From an uncultured beta proteobacterium (GTDB taxonomy: Bacteria; Pseudomonadota; Gammaproteobacteria; Burkholderiales; Burkholderiaceae_C), in NCBI GenBank assembly GCA_903822435.1, contig CAIJPE010000217.1:1-48758 (forward strand): a DNA stretch of 48,758 bases, read 5' to 3'. The position numbers were made by a program, and so were the translations under genes. The notes beneath the pieces were generated by a model, which saw only the letters and a list, made by a program, of their open reading frames with translations, searched no databases and was not told where the DNA came from. Below are positions 11,901 to 16,662 of the stretch, piece after piece; position 1 is the stretch's first letter, and each line of letters begins with the position of its first letter.

Positions 11901-11958
11901 CGCAGGAGGCGACCAAGACAACCGCTGCCGCAGCCCATATCGGCCTGAATCCGAACAT
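5947..11958 (-). CDS. Galactose oxidase-like / di-heme cytochrome c fusion lipoprotein
   Basis: 2003 aa multidomain protein. Residues 1-19 are a lipoprotein signal (VASC, Cys19). Residues ~55-520 are a galactose-oxidase-type copper radical oxidase; by comparison with the Fusarium enzyme the counterparts are Cys118 and Tyr162 (thioether pair), Trp180, Tyr377, His378 and His461, all present. Then follow an Ig-like (He_PIG) domain ~525-604, PA14 ~611-745, a discoidin-like F5/8C domain ~756-902, a second Ig-like domain ~908-993, PKD ~1000-1080 (NYGDGTSD), a YVTN beta-propeller ~1103-1440, and a di-heme peroxidase/MauG-like cytochrome ~1465-1706 (CASCH 1487-1491, CLGCH 1617-1621, PYLHDGS). Two tandem PA14 domains end it (~1720-1858, ~1862-2003). 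The usual bacterial galactose oxidase-like protein is roughly 600-700 aa. Start chosen at ATG 11958 because it gives a short lipoprotein signal; an ATG at 11991 is also in frame. Confidence 0.88.
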   Translation of the reverse strand: MFGFRPIWAAAAVVLVASCGGSGDDEAAPAKPQARLERAQALAISPQQAAQAQWSATIGLPIVPASGAVLDNGKVLFWAGRNPNSFSGGGQTWSALYDPASGNTSLRNVTETQHEMFCPGTARLADGRILVNGGVDERTTSLYDPAADTWTSGAMMNTPRGYNASVPLADGSVLTVGGSWSGGVGPKPAELYTAAGGWRTLAGISTSDSTLLTSDSEGLYRADNHMWLIPMGNGRVLQAGPSPSMHWLDVRGEGSVTPAGTRADDTASMSGNAVMVDAGKILAVGGSPDYEGSSAKSDAFVIDTTTGTPVARRIGSMAYPRVFANSVVLPNGQVVVVGGQTFGQLFSDSNSVLPAEIFDPATETFTVLPAMQVPRNYHSIAMLLPDGRVVSAGGGLCGCAGDHADMQILSPPYLYNADGSAAARPVIATAPASVAYGATVAVGTSDPVAAFAMIRMGATTHTVNNDQRRLSLNFNANGTNSYLVSIPSNPGELLPGQWMLFAINAAGTPSVARIVTVSSAGAPVLQNPGDAAVTLGQSLTLPLVASTPSGTLRFTATGLPAGLAIDPATGTLSGTPQVVGMFKVTILATNGAGSTSTDLLVSVTPLGTGSGLLGQYFGNVNLTDTVLLQRTEAPNFDWGNSGPGAGVPAAAFSARWSGLIEATLAGPTQFRTVSDDGVRVWLDGRLIIDNWSIRSATSDTVSVNLVAGRRYAVTVEHFTASGPGLLRLQWQPPGAADFTAVPASRLYPGTPPATTNLAQGMPATQASVYGFGIPSHAADGNTNGIYIDDAVAGTVTHTAGGVQDWWQVDLGRSILVDRVQLWNRTDCCSDRLSNFTVFVSPSDMTGRRYDQLMADTSIAKRSVGVTPILPTLGIPFGTVGRFVRVQLAAQNYLSLAEVQVYGSTAVFHTPAVDALPPQQGTVGTALSLTVAARDPDGNLLSYTAAGLPPGLAIQPDTGLISGTATVSGSYPVVISARNAGGLSASTAFTWTVVDAPVPQVTSLPAPVSAAGSTVSYAPLLGAGATAQFSWNYGDGTSDTAYAPSPAASHAYAAAGIYTVALSVRTTDGRTAVYRFLQAVYPTGAAAPARASSSLMLEPRTNASTRVWMVNPDNDSVSVFDTATNTRLAEIAVGTGPRSVARANDGRIWVANKRSATLSIVSPTTLAVVQTLALPRASQPHGIVFSPADGTAFVTLEATGQLVKLDGTSGAVLGTLAVGDNPRHLAMNAAGSQLLLSRFITRPLPGEGTATVLTTDSTGARLGAEVLAIDPVTLALVRTTVLGHSERIDGENQGRGIPNYLGAPAISPDGRTAWVPAKQDNIKRGTLRDGNPLNFQNTVRAISSRIDLGTGAEDLSGRVDHDNAGVASAAVYHPTGAYLFVALETNRQVAVLDAAGKRELFRYEVGLAPQGVAVSSDGLKLYVHNFMGRSVSVIDLLPLVGYGQASAPAITTVPATATERLSATVLRGKQLFYDARDTRLARDSYMSCASCHSDGGHDGRVWDFTGQGEGLRNTIALRGRAGAQGNLHWSANFDEVQDFEGQIRTLAGGTGLMTDAQFATGTRSQPLGDRKAGLSADLDALAAYVGSLASFDLSPLRNADGSLTATAASGKALFQTQCLGCHGTAAFTTSGAVALQNVGTLKPSSGSRLGGPLPGIDPPTLRDAWATAPYLHDGSAATLSAAISAHNNLSLSAAQVTLLASYVSQIGGDESDPTPAAATGQGLSASYFNNSALSGTPALTRTENIDFNWGLGSPGTGVGVDQFSVRWAGRLVAPATGAYVLQTESDDGARVWVNGVQVINDWTDHGPTLDNSPSITLAAGQQVDIVVEYYENGGGATMRLRWLTPGSSTFAIVPAAQLLALPGTGLTATYFNNITLSGTPALTRSENIDFNWGLGSPGTGIGADRFSVRWTGKLVAPTAGAYVLQTESDDGTRVWVNGVQVINDWTGHSTTLDNSPSITLAAGQQAAIVVEYYENSGTATMRLRWKAPGTASFVIVPVAQLTGP
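5950..6801 (-). repeat. Tandem duplication of a PA14-coding unit
   Basis: Two adjacent units of about 425 bases (roughly 6373-6801 and 5950-6372) encode near-identical PA14 domains at the C-terminus of the copper oxidase fusion. By hand count about 110 of 137 aligned residues agree; shared stretches include NIDFNWGLGSPGTG and RVWVNGVQVINDW. The third PA14 (residues 611-745) is clearly more distant, so this is a local, fairly recent duplication. PA14 domains commonly bind carbohydrate. Confidence 0.9.
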
Positions 11959-11964
11959 CACCGC

Positions 11965-11982
11965 CCCCCGGCTTGCCGGGGG
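11965..11982. promoter_or_regulatory. GC hairpin over the ribosome-binding site of the oxidase gene
   Basis: A perfect 8-bp inverted repeat with a 2-base loop (CCCCCGGC-TT-GCCGGGGG on the + strand) ends 6 bases before the ATG at 11958. In the minus-strand mRNA the G-rich arm would be the only plausible Shine-Dalgarno, so it would be paired in the hairpin. If translation starts at 11991 instead, the hairpin is inside the coding region. Confidence 0.45.
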
Positions 11983-12111
11983 CCGCGGCATCAGGCCGTC
12001 GGCATCACCGGATCTTGCGCACGTGGGCCGAAATGTAACAAGAGGTAGGGCCTGCGGGCCATCCCCGAACTGCGGGAGCGGTGCTATCCGCTGCTGCGGC
12101 TCGTCCGGGCC

Positions 12112-12420
12112 TCACACCTCGCGGGTGTCGAACATCAGCAACTCGACGCCGGCCTGCGCGAAGTTGCCCAGGTCGCCCGCCGTGGCGGCCCCCTGGGGCG
12201 AGCCCAGGGCGGCCTGGATGGCCGCCATCGAGTCGAAGGTCAGCAGCGCCACAAGGTGCAGGGATTCGCCCTCGGCACCCCCGCCCACCAGCCCGGTGCT
12301 GATTTCATACTTGCGCAGGCCCGGCAGGGTCTTGGCCAGCGGCACGTGCTTGGCGTGGTAATAGGCGTCGAAGGCGGCCGGATCGGCAGGCTTCTTGTAC
12401 AGGGCAATGACTTGGGCCAT
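12112..12420 (-). CDS. EthD-family protein
   Basis: 102 aa small ferredoxin-like alpha/beta-barrel protein of the EthD family. It begins MAQVIALYKKP and carries the family pattern of a dimeric barrel: an FDAYYHAKHVPLAKTLPGL segment, then SLHLVALLTFDSMAAIQAAL and a C-terminal GVELLMFDT. Relatives accompany aromatic or ether degradation genes, or act as small oxidoreductase or cyclase-like proteins. The role here is unknown. An AGGAGT ribosome-binding site precedes ATG 12420. It shares its strand with fpr but is 240 bases away. Confidence 0.85.
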   Translation of the reverse strand: MAQVIALYKKPADPAAFDAYYHAKHVPLAKTLPGLRKYEISTGLVGGGAEGESLHLVALLTFDSMAAIQAALGSPQGAATAGDLGNFAQAGVELLMFDTREV

Positions 12421-12471
12421 GGGTACTCCTTGGGGTGACTGGGTGCGGGCTGCGGTACGCAGGGCGGTCGC

Positions 12472-12498
12472 CCCACGGGCCGAGTCTTCACCCGTGGG
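12472..12498. other. 8-bp inverted repeat between fpr and the EthD gene
   Basis: CCCACGGG and CCCGTGGG arms are separated by 11 bases. No T-run follows on either strand, so it is not a convincing intrinsic terminator. It may mark the end of the fpr transcript or simply be GC-rich structure. Confidence 0.4.
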
Positions 12499-12570
12499 CG
12501 GAGCCCCGCAACTGGAACAAGCCCGCGGGCTTGCGGCGGTCGATCGCGCTCGCATGCGGGCCAGATGGTC

Positions 12571-12645
12571 GGGGTGGCGCGCCAGCGCGTCCAGGATGTG
12601 TTCGGCCAGGCCGGGTTCGGGGCCGTCGTCGAAGGTGGGCGCCAC
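12571..12645 (-). pseudogene. Possible polysaccharide deacetylase remnant
   Basis: Just after the fpr stop the minus strand encodes about 25 residues resembling the start of a NodB-type polysaccharide deacetylase domain: VAPTFDDGPEPGLAEH followed by ILDALARH. TFDDGP is the first NodB motif. The similarity stops after about 25 residues and no later motif follows before the EthD gene. It may be a deletion remnant, or chance similarity in GC-rich DNA. Confidence 0.3.
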
Positions 12646-12661
12646 CCTCAGCGGTGGCGGC

Positions 12662-13435
12662 CTACTGCTCGACGAAGGCCCGCTCGATGACGTAGTCGCC
12701 CGGCGTGGTGGTGTTGCCTTCCTTGAAGCCGCGCTGTTCGAGCATGGCCTTCAGGTCGCGCAGCATGGCGGGGCTGCCGCAGATCATCACGCGGTCATTG
12801 GCCGGATCCAGCGGCGGCAGGCCGAGGTCGCTGAAGAGCCTGCCGCTCTCGATGACTTCGGTGATGCGGCCCTGGTGCGCGTAGGGCTCGCGGGTGACCG
12901 TGGGGTAGTACTTGAGCTTGCCCGCTACCACCTCGCCCAGCAGTTCGTTTTCGGCCAGGCCGTGCGAAAGCAGTTCGTGGTAGGCCAGCTCGGCCACCAG
13001 GCGCACGCCGTGCACCACCACCACCTGCTCGAAGCGGTCGTAGGTCTCGGGGTCGCGCGCCACGCTCAGGAAGGGCGCCAGGCCGGTGCCGGTACCCAGC
13101 AGGTACAGGCGCTTGCCGGGCAACAAGTAGTCGATCAGCAGCGTGCCGGTGGGCTTCCTGCCCACGATGACGCTGTCGCCCACCTGGATGTGCTGCAACC
13201 GCGAGGTCAGCGGGCCGTCGGGCACCTTGATGCTCAGGAACTCGAGGTGGTCTTCGTAGTTGGCGCTGACGATGCTGTAGGCGCGCAGCAAAGGCTTGCC
13301 GTCCACGCGCAGGCCGATCATGGTGAAGTGTCCGTTCGAGAAGCGCAGCGACGGGTCGCGCGTGGTGGTGAAGCTGAACAGGCGGTCGGTCCAGTGGTGG
13401 ACGCTCAACACGCGTTCTTCGTTGAAGGCGCTCAT
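12662..13435 (-). CDS. fpr: Ferredoxin/flavodoxin-NADP+ reductase
   Basis: 257 aa, the usual length of the bacterial Fpr class. The FAD-binding motif is RAYSIVS (about residues 51-57). NADP-binding is seen in LLGTGTGLAPFLSV and the VMICGSPAML segment. The protein ends FVEQ, without the C-terminal Tyr of plant-type enzymes, as expected for this class. It transfers electrons between NADPH and ferredoxin or flavodoxin and often belongs to oxidative stress responses. It is divergent from the Bug gene at 13578, and the 142-base gap holds a TAAACT box on its strand. Confidence 0.95.
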   Translation of the reverse strand: MSAFNEERVLSVHHWTDRLFSFTTTRDPSLRFSNGHFTMIGLRVDGKPLLRAYSIVSANYEDHLEFLSIKVPDGPLTSRLQHIQVGDSVIVGRKPTGTLLIDYLLPGKRLYLLGTGTGLAPFLSVARDPETYDRFEQVVVVHGVRLVAELAYHELLSHGLAENELLGEVVAGKLKYYPTVTREPYAHQGRITEVIESGRLFSDLGLPPLDPANDRVMICGSPAMLRDLKAMLEQRGFKEGNTTTPGDYVIERAFVEQ

Positions 13436-13471
13436 GCGATAGGGGCTTGCAGCTTGGGGAAAACGAGCCCC

Positions 13472-13477
13472 AGTTTA
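13472..13477 (-). promoter_or_regulatory. Candidate -10 box of fpr
   Basis: TAAACT on the minus strand, 36 bases upstream of the fpr ATG. The same hexamer precedes three other genes in this window. No good -35 box is seen at 16-18 bases. Confidence 0.4.
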
Positions 13478-13577
13478 CTGGCCAGGCCTTGCGCGAAGCT
13501 TGTGGCGGGTTGGGGGTGGCCACACGCCCGCAGCGACGGTGGGCGGGTACAGTGCCTGTTTTGAGCCGAGGCGCTGC

Positions 13578-14597
13578 ATGAACCCGACCCCGCGATGGCC
13601 CGCATTGGGCGCTTGGACCCGAATCGGCCCCGCCATGCGGCTGGCGTCGATGCTGTGCGGCTTGCTGGCGGCGAGCCTGGCGGGCCCGGTGCACGCGCAG
13701 GGCTATCCCTCCAGGCCCATCCGCATCATCGTCGGCTACAGCGCGGGCGGGGCGGTGGACATCATCGCCCGCGCCATCGCCCAGCAGCTTCAAGGCGGCC
13801 TGGGCCAGGCCGTGATCGTGGACAACAAGCCCGGCGGCGGCACCAACATCGCCAACCGAGCACTCATCGACAGCCCGCCCGATGGCTACACGCTGATGCT
13901 GGTGGCCAACGCCATCGCGGCCAACCCGACGCTCTACCAGCCGGCACCTTACGACCTTGCCAGGGACGTGACGCCCGTGGCGCTGGTGGGCCGCGTGCCC
14001 GTGGTGATCGCGGCCAATGCGCAGTCGGAGGTGAACTCCATCGCCAAGCTGGTGTCGATGTCCAAGGCCGCGCCGCGCTCCATCAACTACGGCACCCCGG
14101 GCAACGGCTCCACCCCGCACCTGGCGGTGGCACTGTTCGAACGGGCGGCCGGCATCGAACTGACCCACGTGCCCTACAAGGGCGGCGCCCAGGCCCTGAA
14201 CGATGCCATCGCCGGGCACATCCAGACGGTGGCTGTCAATGCGCTGGAAGTTTTGCCGCAGGCCAAGGCTGGCAAGCTGCGTGTGCTGGCGGTGCTGACC
14301 CCCAGCCGCAGCCCCATCTTCCCGGATGTGCCCACCATCGCCGAGTCCGGCTGGCCCGGGTTCGAGGCCTCGGTCTGGTATGGCCTGATCGGGCCGGCCG
14401 GGCTGCAGGCGCCGGTGGTCGCGCGGCTGCAGGCCGAGGTCCAGAAGGCCCTGGCCAGCCCCGAGGTGAAGGACCGCCTGGCCGGTGCTGGCGGCGAGGT
14501 GCTGCCCGGCTCCACCGAGCGCTTCGCGGCGCTGCTGGCCAGCGAGAAGTCGCGCTACGAAAAGCTGATCCGCGACGCGCGCATCCAGCCGGATTGA
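13578..14597 (+). CDS. Bug-family (TctC) periplasmic substrate-binding protein
   Basis: 339 aa. An N-terminal signal peptide ends near GPVHAQG, followed by the Bug signature: YPSRPIRIIVGYSAGGAVD, VVDNKPGGGTNIA, LTHVPYKGGAQALND and the FAALLASEKSRYEKLI end. Bug proteins bind small carboxylates and aromatic acids and are very numerous in Burkholderiales, often without cognate TctAB permeases. ATG 13578 is preceded by GAGG; an internal ATG at 13635 (MRLASMLCG) would give a more typical signal peptide. It lies 11 bases before the tcuA remnant and was probably the first gene of the old tcu operon, so tricarballylate/citrate-like binding is possible. Confidence 0.9.
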   Translation: MNPTPRWPALGAWTRIGPAMRLASMLCGLLAASLAGPVHAQGYPSRPIRIIVGYSAGGAVDIIARAIAQQLQGGLGQAVIVDNKPGGGTNIANRALIDSPPDGYTLMLVANAIAANPTLYQPAPYDLARDVTPVALVGRVPVVIAANAQSEVNSIAKLVSMSKAAPRSINYGTPGNGSTPHLAVALFERAAGIELTHVPYKGGAQALNDAIAGHIQTVAVNALEVLPQAKAGKLRVLAVLTPSRSPIFPDVPTIAESGWPGFEASVWYGLIGPAGLQAPVVARLQAEVQKALASPEVKDRLAGAGGEVLPGSTERFAALLASEKSRYEKLIRDARIQPD

Positions 14598-14608
14598 GCC
14601 TGGTCGCG

Positions 14609-14777
14609 ATGTGGGATGTACCCGTCGTCGGCGGCGGCAATGCGGCCCTGTGTGCAGCCCTCGCCGCCCGCGAGGCCGGGGCCTCGGTGCTGATGCATGA
14701 CCATCGGCACGGTGTTCGGGCGCGTGGCGGGCGCTTTGGCGGCACAGTCGGGAAGGGCACAGCGTGACGACGCCTGA
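14609..14777 (+). pseudogene. tcuA: tcuA remnant (tricarballylate dehydrogenase, internal deletion)
   Basis: Only the two ends of the flavoprotein gene are left. From ATG 14609 about 29 residues match the FAD-binding N-terminus (VVGGGNAALCAALAAREAGA). In another frame, from about 14697, [19 protein letters not shown] matches the C-terminal FAD-contact segment of the fumarate-reductase/TcuA family and stops at 14777. About 170 bases remain of a gene that normally encodes roughly 450-500 residues, and the join is out of frame, so it is inactive. Its N-terminal frame stops at 14767, overlapping the GTG of tcuB. Confidence 0.8.
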
Positions 14778-15280
14778 CGCTTTGGTCCGCCGGCCCGCGC
14801 TGCCCCTCGATGCCCTCATCCAGGAGGCCGAGGTCGACCGTGCCCTGCAGATCTGCAACGCCTGCCGCTATTGCGAAGGCTTCGGCGCAGTCTTTCCGGC
14901 CATGACGCGGCGGCTCGCTTTCCCGCAGGCCGACGTCCACTACCTGGCCAACCTGTGCCACAACTGTGGCGCCTGCCTGCACGCCTGCCAGTACGCGCCG
15001 CCGCACGAATTCGCGGTCAACGTGCCGCGGGCCATGGCCCGCGTGCGCGTGCAGACCTGCGCCCGCTACGCCTGGGCCGCCGGCGCGGGGCGGCTGTACC
15101 AGCGCAACGGGCTGGTGCTGGCGGTGGCGGCCTGGCTGGGCCTGGCGCTGTTCCTGCTGCTGGCCCTGGTGAGCCGGCCAGCCGGTGGCGCGACGTCGGC
15201 ACCGGGCAGCTTCTACGCCGTGTTCCCGCACGGGCTGATCGTGGGTCTGTTCGCGCCGGTCTTCGGTCTTGCGGTGCTCA
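14764..15280 (+). pseudogene. tcuB: tcuB remnant (CitB/TcuB electron-transfer protein, 3' truncated)
   Basis: From GTG 14764 about 172 residues match TcuB/CitB, the iron-sulfur/heme membrane protein that reoxidises TcuA. It has [37 protein letters not shown], one hydrophobic segment ([19 protein letters not shown]) and [14 protein letters not shown]. Relatives have Cys where this protein has Gly in EGFG, so one Fe-S ligand of the first cluster is lost. TcuB similarity ends near 15280, where the sequence changes to the middle of a Bug gene in another frame. The open frame runs on meaninglessly to 15483. The family is about 350-380 aa, so at least half is missing. Confidence 0.82.
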
Positions 15281-15284
15281 AAGC

Positions 15285-16088
15285 GCCGGCGAAGCCCTCG
15301 GCCAGACCCTCGTCGTCGACCACAAGCCCGGTGCCGGCGGCGTGCTGGGTGCCAACGAACTCGTCAACGCCAAGCCCGACGGCTACACGCTCAGCCAGTT
15401 GCCTCAAGGCGTCTTCCGGCTGCCGCACATGCAGAAGGTGGCCTTCGACGTCACCAAGGACTTCACCTGGATCGCCTGCCTGACCGGCTACACCTTCGGC
15501 CTCGTGGTGCGATCGGACTCGCCCTTCAGGTCGATCGAGGACGTGGTCGAGTTCGCCAGGGCCAACCCCGACCAGTTCACTTACGGCTCCACCGGCATCG
15601 GCACCAGCCCGCACCTGGCCGTGGAAGTGTTCGCCCAGCGCGCGGGCATCAAGCTCACACACGTGCCCTTCAAGGGCAATGCCGACAACATGCAGGCCAT
15701 CCTGGGCGCCCACACCATGGCCGCCAGCGACGCCACGGTCTGGGCCCCGCACGTGGAGTCCGGCAAGCTGCGCTTGCTGGCCACCTATGGCAGCAAGCGC
15801 ACCAAGCGCTGGCCCAGCGTGCCCACGCTGGACGAACCGGGCTACCAGACCGTGAGCGACTCGCCCTTCGGCGTCTGCGGGCCCAAGGGCATGGATGCAG
15901 GCCTGGTGCGCACCCTTCACGATGCCTTCAGGAAGACCTTGGACGACCCGGCGGTGCAAGCCACCTTCGACAAGTACGACCAGACGGTGATCTGCATGAA
16001 CACCGAGACCTACACCCAGTTCGCGCGAAACGGCTTCGTGGCAGAGAAAGCGACCATCGAGCGCCTCGGATTGGCCGGAAAAGGCTGA
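15285..16088 (+). pseudogene. 5'-truncated Bug-family (TctC) binding protein
   Basis: About 267 residues of a TctC-type protein beginning abruptly at [18 protein letters not shown]. The signal peptide and the first ~50 residues of the fold (including the usual PFxAGG motif) are missing. The rest is uninterrupted: [44 protein letters not shown] and a normal stop at 16088. The missing 5' end coincides with the missing 3' end of tcuB, so a single deletion between about 15280 and 15285 probably fused the two. Without a signal peptide it cannot reach the periplasm. Confidence 0.85.
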
Positions 16089-16121
16089 CTTTCGTCGTCG
16101 AGGGTGTCGCCGGCTTGCGCC

Positions 16122-16127
16122 TAAACT
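16122..16127 (+). promoter_or_regulatory. Candidate -10 box of the copper cluster
   Basis: TAAACT ends 8 bases before the ATG of the DUF2946 gene. If it is the -10 box, the transcript would begin within a few bases of the start codon, giving an almost leaderless mRNA. No -35 consensus is visible. Confidence 0.4.
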
Positions 16128-16135
16128 CCAGGGGC

Positions 16136-16558
16136 ATGTATGCCCTGCGCCGCCACCTTCGCCCGTTGACCTGGATTGCGCTGGTCGCCATCCTGGGGCT
16201 GGCGTTGCTGCCGACCCTCTCGCACGCCATGGCCCATGCCGCAGCCCAGGGCCCCGGAGGCTGGGCAGAGGTCTGTACGCAGGAGGGCCCCAGGCGCATC
16301 GCGGTGGATGCCGCGGGCAAGTTGATGGACACGGCGATCGAGACCGAGGGCATCGGCGCGAGCGCCGGTACGTCGCACCTGCAGCATTGCCCGCTGTGTG
16401 CCCTGTCCCTGGACGCGCCCCTGCTGCCGGCAGCGGCACCGGCCGGCTTGCCGCTGGCCCTGGCCGGCCGTGCGGTACCCGCCGCCTTCCTGCACGCCCC
16501 CCGCACGCTGCACGCCTGGCTCAGCGCGCAGCCGCGCGGGCCCCCCGCCTCCGCCTGA
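16136..16558 (+). CDS. DUF2946 family protein, copper-cluster member
   Basis: 140 aa. An N-terminal hydrophobic segment (residues 13-27) is followed by SHAMAHA, a single Cys47, and the DUF2946 hallmark HLQHCPLCALS (His81, His84, Cys85, Cys88). The His/Cys cluster suggests metal binding. DUF2946 genes usually lie next to copper TonB receptors, and here the next gene (104 bases on) is one. The biochemical role is not established. Start ATG 16136 gives a signal-like N-terminus. Confidence 0.82.
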   Translation: MYALRRHLRPLTWIALVAILGLALLPTLSHAMAHAAAQGPGGWAEVCTQEGPRRIAVDAAGKLMDTAIETEGIGASAGTSHLQHCPLCALSLDAPLLPAAAPAGLPLALAGRAVPAAFLHAPRTLHAWLSAQPRGPPASA

Positions 16559-16662
16559 ACCGCTGCATCGGGTGTTGAGCGCGCCGCCTGCGGGCGGGCG
16601 CCTCGCATCCCCATCCCACGTTCAGGCCGGGCCCGCGAGGCTCCGGCATCCAGGAGCTCCTC

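Noticed and set aside
6067..12048. A ~1990-codon open frame on the + strand opposite the copper oxidase gene
   Set aside because: Its translation is repetitive Arg/Gly/Ala/His-rich sequence with no domain. The minus-strand frame carries recognised domains end to end. It is a shadow of biased third-codon GC.
12472..12498. Intrinsic terminator after fpr
   Set aside because: Good stem, but no T-run on either strand.
14764..15483. Reading the whole 239-codon frame as one novel protein
   Set aside because: TcuB similarity ends near 15280, and the rest is the out-of-frame translation of a TctC gene.
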